A DNA stretch of 64,000 nucleotides from Phymorhynchus buccinoides (GCA_017654935.2 CM065706.1:15920559-15984558), one strand, 5' to 3'. Numbered from the stretch's first letter, positions 48,855 to 61,283 are shown. The notes: generated by a model from the letters alone, not told the origin. Program-made: numbers and translations.

Positions 48855-51022
48855 GTGAGTTATGCTCTTTGGTTGTTGGATGACGCTTTTGCACCACGCA
48901 CTCACTCACTCCCCCCTACCTTTCATAGCCCATGGACAGTATTCGGGGCTAATGGCTAATTCATATGCTTCTGTAAACGCAGTCAGCCCTTTCTCTGAAG
49001 TCTTGTTTCCGTGGTCGTCGACCCACGTCTTCTCCTCTCTGCTTTTTTCTTGAATGTAGCTGGGCCCACTGTTACTGTGTATTACTGCACGCTTTGCTTT
49101 CATCTTGAACATAACGTGGTTCAGTGTTTGCACTGATCGGATTGGTCACCCCGTGCTGTCTGTAGAAATCAGCGCTTCCAGTCTTTGACTGGCTGTATCT
49201 TTTTTCTTATCTACTGCCTTTGTAGTGCTTTTATTCACCTTTTATTGGTTTACCTGCTTAGCTGTGCTTGAAAATTCCTCTTTTCTCCCAAAGATTTTTT
49301 AGAATGGACTGTATTCCTCCTTATTTGTACAGTGAATTGTATTCTTTCTTGCAAAATTCTCCAATGACACATTTTAGACGTATTCTAAGCCCCTTTGTGG
49401 TTGTCTTCCTTCCATTGATTATCATGCTTGTCTTGATTTATTAGTATTAACATCTAGTTCTTTGTTTAACTCTTTAGGTAATTTTGTAAATTGTCTAGAT
49501 TTGGCAAACTGATTAGAAAGGAAATTGTATTACAGAAATGTGTAATTGGACCAATAGTATTACATTTTAAAGCAGTAAACATGCTAAAAGAAAGGGACAC
49601 GTTGTTTTAAAGTTGTTAACAACAATTACAAAACAAAACAAACAAAAATCTCAAGGAAGCTGCTGAATGATATCGTATTAGTTTGAACTTAAGATGAGAG
49701 AAATAGTACAGCCAACTCATTTGGTTTTTAGCACATTCAGGCTGTAAAACATGAAATACACAGTTGCCTGTTTCAGTGTACTGTAGCTTTTTGTGTGGTA
49801 GCTGATTTTTCTTTGTTCATCTTGATATCTGTGAGCCTGGATTTCATGGATTTATTTTTCTCGGTTTTGAGAATGTGTTTGCTTTGTTGTATTTTCATCT
49901 CCATCAGTTCATGTTTTAATTCATATTTCAAATCTGTTGTATGGACCTAAAATGGAAGAAATGTGTTTAAGAGAAGAAGAGAAACAGAAATACCCTCTGT
50001 ATAAATCTAGTCTTGGAATATGGTGATATGCCTTTTTCCCTTTCATCAAGTACTTAATCCAAACTCTTCATGTGTTCATCCATCAACCATTGAAGCATAG
50101 CTCATTCCTCGCTTTTCCCTTGCTGTGTGTGGCTTTGATCTAGTGTGCACTAGTGGTGTCATTTTGAGCTTTCTTTCATATGCATGCGAGTGAGAGTTGC
50201 CAACACATTTATACCTCTTTGCACCCTGATGGTACATCATTGCACTTGTTTGTGTGTTGCTCTTGTTTCCTATGTCTGGTGCAGCAAGGACCCAGTTTCT
50301 TGCCTTTTTTGTTCCGCTTTAGTGGTGTACTGCGGGCTTTATTTCTGTGTGAGATTTGTGTGTGTGTTAATCTTTATATTATGCTTTTCCTAGCTTCTCC
50401 GTGTATCTCCTATCTTTGGCAAAGTTGTTTATGTTTTTCTTGTATAATTTGTATTTAATTGTATGCTTTTATTTTATTTTATTTTTTAATACTTTTGTCA
50501 TTTAAGTACTTTGTGGTCAGTTGAATATTTTTAGGTATGGTAAATGCTTGGTTATGCTAAGGAAAAGAAGTGACTAAAGATTGGTTTTTGTTGGTTTTTC
50601 AAGCAAGAGTTAAGGCAAAAATAAAACTGTTTAACAAACTGACTGTTGACAGAAATGCATCATTGTTTATGTCACCACAAGACAAGTTCACTATCCTGAA
50701 TGATACTGGTTTTAAGGTAATCATTGACCTTAGATGTAACTTACATATTGTAGCCAAGAGCTGGTGAGGTAAATTATGACTAAAAAAAATAGATTTTAAA
50801 AAAAGAAAAGAAATTTCAGCCAATATTTACTGTTCAATTAAAGGTTTGAAAAATTGTAGCAAAAGGTAAAGGCACGGTTTAGTGCGTAACATAGTGTTTG
50901 TATCAAACAATAAAAATGAAAGAACACTGTAGCTTTATGCTGAACTGCTAAAGGTGTTAGGCAAGTAATGGTGGTGTAGAAGTGAAAGGTGCAGCGTAAC
51001 GTGTGCGGTGTGTTGTGGTCAG
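48855..51022. other. Intron between 48747-48854 and 51023-51165
   Basis: 2.2 kb, T-rich, without repeats or exon candidates that I can support. Confidence 0.55.
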
Positions 51023-51165
51023 GCCGGACGTCTCTGAACTTCCCCATGGGAACGACGGTGGATGGGCTGACCAACACCTCGCCCCACAGCGGCTCCAGCG
51101 ACTCTGGCAGTGACACTGACGACGACCAGAAGCCGCCCATCGCCGGCGACAAGCCAAACTCACAG
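51023..51165 (+). CDS. Zinc-finger gene, acidic Ser/Asp-rich exon
   Basis: Acceptor GTGGTCAG, donor CAG|GTGGGT. Phase 1 in, phase 0 out, 143 nt. It encodes S-R-T-S-L-N-F-P-M-G-T-T-V-D-G, then a Ser/Gly/Asp stretch (S-G-S-S-D-S-G-S-D-T-D-D-D) and Q-K-P-P-I-A-G-D-K. The S-D-S-G-S-D-T-D-D-D cluster is a plausible casein-kinase-2 target and acidic spacer. The exon is GC-rich in an AT-rich setting. Confidence 0.9.
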
Positions 51166-51903
51166 GTGGGTAGCACATTTCGCAAACACTTGGTGTTTTT
51201 GGAGTGATCTTGTGTTACTGAGATTAGTTGATATTTTTTTGGGTTGTGATTTGTTGTAAAAGGTAAAGTTAGAAAAGGGAACACCAGATTTATGGAGGAA
51301 AGCTTCAAATGTCTACTCCATCAGGACAGGCCTACTTCATTTTTCTCAATCTGTATTGTATCAAGACCTGGTAGTCGCCATTTTCAACCACCCTTGAAAG
51401 TCAGATTTGCAAATATTGATGTCCATTCTTCTGTTGGAATCTGAAAGTTAAGTATGAGGAAGTACCATAAGAATAGTGAATTTCAGACCCAGTAGGTAAA
51501 ATAGATAACAAATATTTTACTTTTCCAGTTGAGCCAGTTCCTGTTCCACTTTGGTAGAATTTCCTGTCCACTAGTCGATCATCAAGCAAAATAGCTGATA
51601 TAGAAATGATTTTTAGAATGTAAGGTATTGTAATTGTGAGCATTTAGAAACTGAAACCCAGTTGTCATTTGCAACTGTACTTACATAAAGACTATAAGGA
51701 CACGTGTGGCATTATAGTCATCAGACAGTTCCTGGTCAGAACAAATCCTATACATTGTTTATCGACTGCATGACTGCTATTTTCATGTTGCTTTCAGTTG
51801 TGCATGTGCGTTCATGACAAGCTTTATTGTGTGTGTGCGTGAAGCAATATTCCACTTCCCATTCACTCCTCATCCGCACATGTCACCATAGTTTATTTCG
51901 GCA

Positions 51904-52033
51904 AATGTTAAGATCAGCTCCCTCCGCTGTTCCAGGGTGAAGTTGGCCAATCAGCTTAACGGAAAAGGTAAATTGGAGGGAGCTGATTGGCCAACTTCAC
52001 CCTGGAACAGCGGAGGGAGCTGATCTTAACATT
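51904..52033. mobile_element. Perfect foldback with 53-bp arms
   Basis: Left arm starts AATGTTAAGATCAGCTCCCT and ends GGCCAATCAGCT. The right arm is its exact inverse. Loop about 24 nt. I saw no mismatch in the arms, so it is very young or maintained. It contains GAGGGAGCTGA motifs. Confidence 0.9.
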
Positions 52034-52239
52034 AGCCTTTAGTTCATTGCATCGTCAGTTTTGCACACAGGGATGTCCCACAATAAGTAAATTGTTACTA
52101 TGGATGATGAGACAGGCATGATTTGTTAAAGCATCTGTTGTTTGTTTTATGTGTAAACACTCTGTGAACATTTTACTGTGTGATTGTTCATGAAACAGTA
52201 ACTTCTTCATCAAGTACTATCTTCTTCTTCTTCAGGAAA

Positions 52240-52365
52240 TAGTAATTTCTTCTTCGTCGATTGCTCAGACAGTTTCCTGTCGAATGAGCGCAGATGCATC
52301 ATGCTGTATTTAAATTATGTGCCTAGCTTGGAAATAATTAGACCCAGCATGTCTGTCTTTGGTTG
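52240..52365 (-). repeat. Dispersed repeat (GCAGATGCATCATG), reverse copy
   Basis: CGATTGCTCAGACAGTTTCC, GAGCGCAGATGCATCATG and AATAATTAGACC match the inverse of 5885-6040. Confidence 0.6.
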
Positions 52366-52466
52366 AAATAGTAGCTGATGATAGTCATGTGTTAGTGACT
52401 TGGTCGATCTTTTCCCCCAACCTCGCCTCTGTTTTCCAAATCTAAGTGGTGTGTGTGTGTGTTCAG

Positions 52467-52639
52467 GTGAGCAAGATGGTGGAGGGTTGCCGCAAGCGCA
52501 AGACGCACTCCCCGGTGCGGCTGACCCCGGGGGAGAAGAAGAGGAACAAGACGACGGGCACCAGCACCGGCACCAACACCACGGAGAACACCGGCCAGCA
52601 GACACCCAACATGGCCAACCAGCGCAACTTTGAGTACAG
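52467..52639 (+). CDS. Zinc-finger gene, basic Lys/Arg-rich exon
   Basis: Acceptor TGTTCAG, donor CAG|GTCAGT. Phase 0 in, phase 2 out, 173 nt. It encodes V-S-K-M-V-E-G-C-R-K-R-K-T-H-S-P-V-R, then G-E-K-K-R-N-K and a Thr/Asn/Gln-rich tail ending N-F-E-Y. The two basic clusters (C-R-K-R-K and E-K-K-R-N-K) could be a nuclear localisation signal. S-P and T-P sites are present. An alternative start four bases earlier is not supported. Confidence 0.9.
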
Positions 52640-52889
52640 GTCAGTTTGCTTGGGGCCTTGTAGTCTGGGATTTGGTCCCTTCTAACATTGGGTCAATCAT
52701 TTGATGTGTGTTATCCAAAAATTTTAAAAAAACTGTGGCCGCATTGTAGACAGGGCTCCACCTTTCGAACACGCAATTTCGATTTGAGCAAATGAACACA
52801 TTTTCTTTCTTCTCAGTGCCAGACTTGATTGAGTCAAAAAACTGAAACAGACAGCAACGTCACTGGAACATACAACAAACAAACAACTA

Positions 52890-53040
52890 CACAAGTGTAA
52901 AGTGACTTTATTTTATTCGCAAGAGACAAAGCAAAACTACTGGATATTTCGGCGAATGCGCCTTTATCAACACAGACAAACAAGAAAATATAGCAAAAAG
53001 CAGGCAACAAAAGGAGAAAAAAATCAACAAGATCAAAAAA
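52890..53040 (-). repeat. Retroelement 3'-tail-like sequence with hammerhead-like core
   Basis: Read on the minus strand it contains TTGATAAAGGCG, a short loop, then CGCCGAAATATCC. A similar arrangement occurs near 4030-4075 and in the 34153-34523 foldback. It resembles decayed tails of Penelope-like elements. Assignment is by eye only. Confidence 0.35.
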
Positions 53041-53259
53041 CAGTACTTGATTGAGTCAAGTGATATAGGCCTAATTTGGGTTCTTAGAATGGGTTAGAAT
53101 TTGGGTTCTCATTTTTCTTTTGTACCCCCTTGCCCTTTCCTTTTCAGTATCATTCTTGCTCTTAGAAAAGTTGGTTTCTTCATTGGATTTTGTTGACTCA
53201 TTTCTATTCATTTGAGTGAGTACTAAACCTTTCCCAATTTGTTTTCTTTGTTATTTCAG

Positions 53260-53305
53260 CGGGATGCTCCGTGCAATGAGTACTAAGCCTTTATGCTTGT
53301 CATAA
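53260..53305 (+). other. Possible alternative terminal exon start (decoy acceptor)
   Basis: TTATTTCAG|CGGGATGC precedes 53260 and repeats the real acceptor TGTTTTCAG|CGGGATGC at 53341-53342. Used with the phase-2 donor at 52639 it would read S-G-M-L-R-A-M-S-T-K-P-L-C-L-S and stop at 53303-53305, removing the Gln-rich tail. The surrounding GAGTACTAA.CCTTT words are also duplicated about 60 bp apart. Use in vivo is unknown. Confidence 0.4.
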
Positions 53306-53341
53306 ATAACCTGTACTGTATATTTTCCCCTCTGTTTTCAG

Positions 53342-53518
53342 CGGGATGCGCAACGATGTGGTGTTCCCGCGCAACGAGGCGGTGACCGCGATGGCGATGC
53401 GCGACGGGACCAACGGGCAGCAACAGCCGGGCACCATGGCGGCCTCCACCTCAACCGACGGCACCATGCAAACCTCACACCCCCTGGGCACCAGCGCCAC
53501 CCAGACCCTGGACGCCCT

Positions 53519-53553
<35 letters not shown>

Positions 53554-54182
53554 TTGCCATGGGCGGCATGAACTGCCTGACCGCCGCCCAGCTCCAGCAG
53601 CTCCAGCAGCAGATGGCCGGAGGTAAGGTGGACGGGTCCACCCAGCACCAGGACGGGAATGTCACGCCCAAGACCTCCCAGCCCTTGGTGGTGCCCTCGT
53701 CCCACTTCACCTCCGCCTCCAAACTCCCCGACCTGCAGGGAGGCAAGTACACCTCCGCCGCCGCTGCCATCGCCGGCCGCCAGCAGGTAGGGGTGGGCGT
53801 GGGGGTGGGGGTCATGGAGCAGCCCATGCACTTCAAGTCCGTGGTAGGGGCCGCGCAGGGTGCTGGGGGTCCGCACCAGACCTGGGCCCCCACCTTGAAC
53901 TGGCCCCCGCGGCTGTCGCTGATGCCGGACGGGTCCCTGCAGAGCATGCCCACGCTGACCACGTACGGCACAGTGAACATGGCAGACCTGAACCAGGTGA
54001 GCGGGGCGGCCATGTACACGGCCCAGAAGGCCATGGAGATGAGGATGGCCGCCGGCCTGCACCGCCCGCCCTCCATCGGCGGGGAGTCCTGGGTGCCCGT
54101 CACCGGCACCGACCGCGACGCTCAGCGAGGGGGGCCCAGCGCCAACGACCGACGTATATACAGCCCACAACCTAACACTTAG
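53342..54182 (+). CDS. Zinc-finger gene, terminal exon (Gln-rich C-terminus)
   Basis: Acceptor TGTTTTCAG before 53342; the first base completes an AGC serine codon. About 280 residues to TAG at 54180-54182. It starts S-G-M-R-N-D-V-V-F-P, then a Thr/Ser/Gln-rich stretch, an 11-glutamine run near 53521, L-Q-Q-L-Q-Q-Q, Ala- and Gly-Val-rich segments, and ends R-R-I-Y-S-P-Q-P-N-T. The exon is strongly GC-rich compared with its flanks. Gln-rich tails like this are common in activators. Large open frames on the opposite strand here are shadows of its GC-rich composition. Confidence 0.92.
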
Positions 54183-55290
54183 GCACTGACAGTGATGCGC
54201 CATCTTCCTAACAGACCCTGCACACCGTACCAGTTGAATTACATCGTGTTGTGGAGTCCTGCGGGTTGATGCTCCGCTGCTTCCAGTGAAAACATCTTTC
54301 GATGACTGTTCTGTTAGTGGTCGACCCCAGCTGTGTAGTGCATGTAGATATTATTCAGAGTTAAGCTGTTGTGCAGGGGAGGGGAGGGAAACGGGCGGGA
54401 AGAAGGGGATTGCAGCATGTGTGTCTTATGTTGTTTGTCATGTTTTAGCGGTTCTCACCATCCAGTGAATGTATATTGACTTCATTTTTGTTTTTTGTTT
54501 TTTCTTGTACAGGATTGACTATGTTGGTTTTATGCCGGTATTGTCCCCCCTCACACCTACATGCATATCAAGAGAGGGTGAAGTCTCTTATTGGCAAAGG
54601 TTGGTCATGATTTTATTACAAGTGTAACTGAATGGCAGATATCTGGAAATGAAACGGGCGTGAATGTATCCTGAACAGTGTGGAGTTATCTCCGAACAGA
54701 ATACTGTCTACGTGGGTTTCCTTGACTTGTGATCATGATGGTAAATTATAGTGTATGGACATTTCAGCAATTTTATAAAGCTACCCTTCAATCAATGTAT
54801 CCTTTGCTTTTAACAAAATTTGTTGAATGTTTGTTTATGTCATTCAGTCATGGCTTTATCAAATCTGTTCACAGAATGTCTCTACACAGGGGATGCCAAA
54901 ACATTATTCTTAAAGCAAACGGTAGAAATATGTGAGCTCAATGAGTGAAACGTATGGTAGATTTTTTCTTTACCATGTCTTTCCACTCCGTGAAATTGTA
55001 ACCAAGAATGGTTCTGGTCTGGATTTTTGTGTGTGTGTGCACATTCAAGACAGTTAAGGTAATTACAACCCCAAGTGATTTTTATATCCTTTTTTGTCAA
55101 AACTTTGCCAATTTTTCCTGTTCTTAATTCAAAGATGTCTTCAAGTCTCTTAGCATGTTAAATTTCATATTAATCTCTGCTGGAATGTGTACATGAATGT
55201 TTGTAGAGACTGGGAAGAGTTGATGAGAGGCATGAAAAGGTTCCACACTCGTGTGTTAATCAGTGTTTGATCTTTTTTTTTTATAATAAA
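54183..55290 (+). other. Probable 3' UTR
   Basis: Sequence after the stop codon without other exons. The first AATAAA that I see is at 55285-55290 in an AT-rich patch. Further AATAAA words occur near 57556, 58840 and 59069, so the true end is uncertain. Confidence 0.45.
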
Positions 55291-55340
55291 TAATAATAAT
55301 AATATTACAAAATGAGAACAAATAATATAAAGCCTTTTAT

Positions 55341-55469
55341 CCCTTCTTCATCTGGACTGCCATGGAGTGGAACCAACTGAGCGAGGCCACTGTCACTGCA
55401 GGCTCCGTCAGCGCATTTTCATCAGCGCTGACCAGATCAGCATTTGAGCCTGCAACTACTGACCATTAG
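55341..55469 (+). pseudogene. LINE reverse-transcriptase C-terminal remnant
   Basis: A 42-codon frame reads P-F-F-I-W-T-A-M-E-W-N-Q-L-S, then T-V-T-A-G-S-V-S-A-F-S-S-A-L, and stops at TAG 55467-55469. The pattern F-W-N-x-L followed by A-x-S-V-x-x-F-x-x-x-L is typical of the extreme C-terminus of non-LTR retrotransposon polymerases. It is a 5'-truncated insertion with no catalytic domain, likely inserted in or near the 3' UTR. Confidence 0.6.
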
Positions 55470-57194
55470 GGGCTTCTTTTTTTTCTCTTGCTTCTGGAAG
55501 TGGGGCCTGGGCCTACCTGGATGAACTGGGTGGTTTAATGGTCTTAACCCAGGGTAAGCAATAGGTCTTTCTCCTATATTTTCTATTAGGTTCGTGCGCC
55601 CTCCTAGTTCTGTCGCGATTCATCGTCTGCGGCGTATCCAGACAGAAACAGAAAGACAATTTTGTGAGCATTAAGGCAGGTGGAAATTTCCCTTTGTGGA
55701 CAAATTTCACTTTCACATGGGTGCTACTCTTTCATTTTTACACTGATTTTAGTATTTTTAATTTTACCAGAAACTGAACTTCAGTTTTTTGTAATTCACA
55801 AATTTTGAAAAAAATTGACCACAAGCGATTTGGGACATCTTGAACTTAGTCTAGTTATTCTATCTTGGAAGTTTACAAATGCAATGTAATAATTTTACAA
55901 GGCTTATCAGACTCAAACTCTCTATCTCTCATTTTAACTGTCTGTCTGTCTCGTTATATCTCTCTTAAGTTGCCCCCTGAATCGTCTGCCGGGTCCATGG
56001 ACCCCTGCCTTTCATTTTTTTTTCATTTGGGGAGTAGCACCCATGATTTCAAAAGTTAATGTCTTAATCAATCTTTGTTAGCATTAAGGCAGCAGGTGGA
56101 AATGTTACTGTCTGGACAAGTTTCATTGTCAAAGGCTAAAGTTTGGTTTGGTTGAAAACTGAGTGGTAAATGGTATCGTTTGAAAGCTAATTGCAGGGAA
56201 CAGAGATCAAACTCCTTATCACAATCAACCAGTGTCTCAATATTTGTTTATAAAATAACAACACTTATCAGATCTGCCAAGCTCCACTGTTTATGGACCA
56301 TCCACAAAATGACAACATTTGTTGTTTTTCTATTTTAGGGGGTTAATGTTTGTAGTGTCTCTCATTACACTGTTGTGGCTGTGAGGAATGGAGACTGAGA
56401 AAGGTGGGGGTTTGTATGTAAGCTGGCTGTGTACAAAGACAGTAAAATTCTGTATATATAGACAGACTCCTGTACATTGTTCGCCCATTGTAAATACCAC
56501 CCTTCAAATGTTTCAGATTGAATCTGTGGCTTGTCTACAACATGATTTGTTTTCAAATAATGTGTGTGTTTAGTGGTACTGTACTGGATGTTTCAAGTTA
56601 TTGGTGTTATATTTTCTATAAACTAGAACTATCTGTACTGTATATGACTTGAACTGTGTCCTGATATTTTTGAATTGTGGATTGTAAACAGATGCTTTTT
56701 TTTTTTTTTTCCTTTTATACTCTGCTTGTTGTACTCTGTATTTTTGTCATAGTGTTGCTTTTCTTGGATACAAATCCTATGCTGTACATGTCTCCATGTC
56801 TACTCATGCTGTATTTTATTTTGATGTGATTGTCAGTTTAGAAATGTGCTTGAAGGTTTGTTTAGGTTTTGTCCCCTCATGTAGCTGCCATGTTGGGTTC
56901 ATGCACTGTTGGGAACACCAGAGACAATCCATTTCACATTGTGTGTACAATTATGGAGTTGATTCTGCTGGACTCTTATCTCTGTTTTTCATGTTGAAGG
57001 TTTGTTGCCTGAAAGGAGGCCTGTAACTGTAATCATGCTACCGGGAGGGAAATTAGAAAAGTGGTGTGGCTGTATTGAGACATGGTATGTGTGCGTGTTG
57101 AGTTGATAACGAGTTTTTCTATTTGCAGTTCTAGGCGTTCATACTCCATTGCTTACATAGTTCATCAGTCAGCTGTGAAAGTAAGAGAGCTGGT
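55470..57194. other. Non-coding, 3' UTR or intergenic
   Basis: T-rich sequence with no exon, RNA gene or element boundary recognised. Two imperfect copies of GCATTAAGGCAG.GGTGGAAA occur near 55670 and 56085. Confidence 0.5.
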
Positions 57195-57315
57195 CGAAAA
57201 TAGTCTCCAGCTTCTTCATCGATTGCTCAGACAGTCACATGAGCGCAGATGCATCATGCATCCATTAATTTATGCGCCTAACTAAGAAATAGTTAGACCT
57301 AGCATATCCGTCTTG
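57195..57315 (-). repeat. Dispersed repeat (GCAGATGCATCATG), reverse copy
   Basis: TTCATCGATTGCTCAGACAG, GAGCGCAGATGCATCATG and GCGCCTAACTAAGAAATAG match the inverse of 5885-6040 closely. Confidence 0.7.
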
Positions 57316-59565
57316 GGCTGGGTCCCCAGCTTTTACATAACATTGGTAGACTTGAACAATGTTCATTACATTAGCTCCCATTGTCTGGTGTTAGTGCTAC
57401 ACCTGAGGATAATGATTCACGATAATCAGCATTCATTCTTTGTCTATGCATTGCCATACCATCTCTCGAGCAGTATGGAGTCAGGAGATCCTTGAACTGA
57501 CCAAAGTAAGACACCAATTTCAGACACTCTACAACAGAGAAAAGAATCTCCTTGAAATAAAATAGCATTTGACAACAGCAGTTTACAGATTCATCTTCGA
57601 ATAATTTTCATTGTCAGTATCACATACAAACACATGCGCACACGTACATAAATGAAATGGGCTGTGGATAAGATTTTTTTTTAATTGCAGATTTTGATCA
57701 GACTTTTAGTATGATTTCAATCAAATAAAAATTATGGGCAAGTGTGTGTGTGCGCATCTGTCTCAGTATTAATCGTGAAGCTGGACTGGAAAAAATGATT
57801 GTATGTGTTGCATCCTGCATGTTGAGCTTGTGCATGCATGAATGTTATGCGTATGAACATGAAATGGTTGTGTGGTGACTATTTTTTCCTCTCCACGTTC
57901 AGAGCTATTTCCAGTTGAGGGCATAGTGACCAGTGTACACTGTATTGATCAGAAGTGAACCAACTCCCTGCTATTTGGTATTGGTTGATCCCTCAAGGTA
58001 ACCGGTGCTTGCTGTAACTGGGGTAATTGCTGTACAGCCAGCAATGTAGTTATCATACCAACTTGACAGTAATGGACTAAGATGAGTTAGTTCTCCCATT
58101 TTCCCTTCCTTCGGGCTTAAAAAGAAAAGTAAACCAAAAAAGTCTTTAATTCTAATATAGTCATGTAGCAATGGGAAATGTGTGAACATACAATTGTACG
58201 TGGAACATGAAAAGTATACTGTATTACGATTCAATATGTAGATACTTTTTTTTTCATAGCTCCATGTAAACTATTGAAGTATCTTCATGTTAGCACTTCA
58301 GTCTCCATCAATGTCGGGTAATTATGTTGCTTTGGAAGACAGGATGTGCCAGAATGCCTGACAATGAGCATGCTTGATCTTGGTTGCTTTTCATGGCCTA
58401 TGGGTGTAATTTAGGTAATGAATTGGTTGAATTATAACTTAATTAATTTTTTCTTCAAATTTTGAAATTCTTTTGTTCTCGTTGATGATCAGTATTCTCT
58501 TAAATGGTATGTCATATTAACGATTCCTCTTGCTCTCCCAACCTAGCGAGTCTATATGGCGAGAGATTCCAAATCAGTTCATTTTGTATCACTATCAGAT
58601 TTCAATTCTTCTCAACAAAATGTAGCACTTGGTTCTGGTTAATGCTACCCATTGGTATTTCTTGACTGCTATTTTAAACTGTTGGTATTCAGCGTAAGTT
58701 TCTTTTGATTTTAAAAATACCAAGCACTTAAAAATTTTTTTATATTAGACCACATTCCATGTATTACAAGTTGTAATTTTAACATTATATTCACTTTTTG
58801 CTCAATGAGATGAATTTCAGTTTTGCTGGATGGGATTTCAATAAATTGGGAGGATTTGTTCAAAGGCTACAAATTGGGCCAATAGGCTGCATATTAGCTA
58901 TTTGTCAATGAAACTTATTTTTTGAGGGAGTAATGTTAACAGAGAAAGAAGTATGCATGGTATACATCTTGTTTATCTTTCCTGTTTGACCATTTCTCTC
59001 TTTTTTACAGTAACCCTTCTAAGAAGATAAGGTTTCTCTTTGCAAGTTATACAAGATCAATAAAGTCGGAAAACCCCAGAGAATATTTAACAAAAGTTAA
59101 GAAAAAGTCGGACTAGCCAAGAAAACGCTATCTGAAAGTCTGTTGATAGACTTTTGCACCCTGCCAAGTAATGTTGCTTTTTAAATATCAACCCTTCGTT
59201 TTCAGCTGAAATCTGAAGAGGCTATGTATCTCTGTGCTGCTGCATTAAACAGGGTGTTCATGGCCACACTGTCCTGTGAACTGGTTTCATTGATACTTTT
59301 TTGTCTGATTTGAATTATAGAGAATCAGTGATCTTCGTTTAGATGTGATCTTACCTTCTTTTTTTTTTACACCCCTGCTTAACTAGTTAAGTTTAAATAA
59401 GACCTTTATATTGAGGCTTTTTTTTAAAAAGATATATCTGAGGCATATACTTAAAATTTAATGAAGTTTAAAATCATGATCTATTTCCAGATAAAATTTG
59501 AAAGATTATGAGAGAGTTGTACTGTTTTTCTAGCTTTATCTTTTGTACTATCTTCATCCAGATGC
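57316..59565. other. Non-coding
   Basis: No supported gene or repeat boundary. Short frames lack domain or splice support. Confidence 0.5.
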
Positions 59566-59566
59566 A

Positions 59567-59568
<2 letters not shown>

Positions 59569-59637
<69 letters not shown>

Positions 59638-59650
59638 CCTCTCTCTCTCT
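59569..59650. repeat. (CT)n microsatellite
   Basis: About 80 nt of CT repeat. The frame across it is a repeat artefact. Confidence 0.95.
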
Positions 59651-59795
59651 CCCCCCTTTACACTGTATTCACCCTGCTTTATGTGTACAGCAGTAGCTAC
59701 GCCAAAGTATCTTTTTTAGCATTTTTTTCCCCCTTCCTTTGTAGCGTGAATAATCATGTAATTTGTTGATATCTAGATTTTGTTGGTTCATATGT

Positions 59796-60015
59796 AATGG
59801 TCGACTTATGGCGATTATTTGCCCACCAGGGGGCAGTCAATCCACTAGGGGCTTATCACGCGATTTTCTTAGTTGGGCGTAGTGAGAGAGAGGGGGTGGG
59901 ACTCCTCCTCTCTCTCTCTCTCTCTCTTTATCCACAACTAAGAATATAGAGAGGATTAGCCCCACTCGAGCGTTATGCTCCCTGGTGGTCAAAAAACACA
60001 GCTAAGTCGCTCATT
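59796..60015. mobile_element. Imperfect foldback MITE
   Basis: TCGACTTATGGCG and TTGCCCACCAGGGGGCA on the left are matched inversely by TGCTCCCTGGTGGTCAAA and GCTAAGTCGC on the right. The centre contains a CT tract. About 220 bp. Confidence 0.7.
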
Positions 60016-61283
60016 GAAAGAGTTTCTGGCACTTTTTTTTTTTAGCCTGATATATCTTGAGCTTGTTTTTTCATTTTACTATCTGATATTTGTGTTGCAA
60101 GTGTTGTGAAAACCAGTCCAGCTGGAACATGGACATGGATAAAAAGTACTGTTTTACATGTAGCCTTTTGATTTGTGTTAGTACCTAGTTTGCTTTTTGA
60201 ACACAAGCGTGTGGGGTGACAGGTTTTTTATAGCCAAGATATGACTGATATGTGTGTTGAGAGTGCAGGTTGCTTGTGCATTTAAAGTAAGCGTTTGTAC
60301 CATTGAAGCTTGGTTCCACTGCTGAAAGTAGGACTAGAAGTAATGGTAAATGGCCAACTGAAATGAACTCCAATGATATGATTTGCCAGGAATTCTTTAT
60401 CCTTAGCAAGATTCTTCTTCTTTGTTCTTCTTCTTCTTTGTTTGATCTTCCACCTTTCTTGTGTTGCCGACATCTTTCTGATTCTGTCACAAACTTTTTT
60501 TTAATTCATATTTCGTATTTGTTTTGTTTTACCTTTAAGAACACATTTTTTTAATAATTAAATTACACAGTATGTCAAGAAATAGTTCAGAAAAGAAATT
60601 CTGTACTTTAATTTTGGCACTTTGTGAGCAGTAGGGGATTGTTTTTTGTTGTTGTTTTCTTTTTAGTTGTGTGTGTGGTTATTTTTTTTAGTATTATTAT
60701 AAAGTTATGAAATTGGTCATAATCCGATTTTCAGCTTAGGAAAAAAAAGGTTCTCGTGCTTGATTGAGATTTGCATGTGTGTGAAATTGAAACCGAGACG
60801 CAGACCGTGCGTGAGTGAAATTGATTAACTGTGAGAGCTGTCAAAGTTGCTGTTTATAATAAATTGCTGCTTTTATGTGTACATTTATCATCTGCTTAGT
60901 ATTCATGTATTTCTCTTCCCATCCCCACCCTCCGAAAAAAAAGCTTCTGTTGACACTTGTACTGTGGCTTTCTTTTTGGTTTTTTTGTGGCATATTACAT
61001 CATGGTTGTTTTTCACTAGGGAGGAAATAAAAAAGAAAATCCTTTCATTTCTCTGTTGTGTTATTTCTGTGTGAATGCTCATGTGGTGAGTGGTGGATTT
61101 TGTGTCACTGGAAAGCAATATCTTGTTTTAATTACAGTACTGTAGTGCTTCAATGCCATCTTTGCACGAGTTTTGTTACCAAAACATTTATGGTTTTTGT
61201 TCTTGGCACTTATCTGTTTGTTAATAACTTCCTCAAAGAAAAAAACTGAACAGATTTTGATTAAATTTTCTGGAGATTTAAAG
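60016..61283. other. Non-coding
   Basis: AT-rich, no supported features. Confidence 0.5.

Larger units (their letters stand above)
51166..52466. other. Intron between 51023-51165 and 52467-52639
   Basis: Contains a perfect foldback (51904-52033) and a reverse-strand copy of the GCATCATG dispersed repeat at about 52240-52365. Confidence 0.6.
52640..53341. other. Intron before the terminal exon
   Basis: 702 bp. Holds a retroelement-tail-like stretch (about 52890-53040) and a decoy acceptor at 53257-53259 that copies the start of the terminal exon. Confidence 0.6.

Noticed and set aside
53300..54203. Long minus-strand frames opposite the terminal exon
   Set aside because: Shadows of the GC-rich plus-strand coding exon, whose phase and stop fit the gene model.
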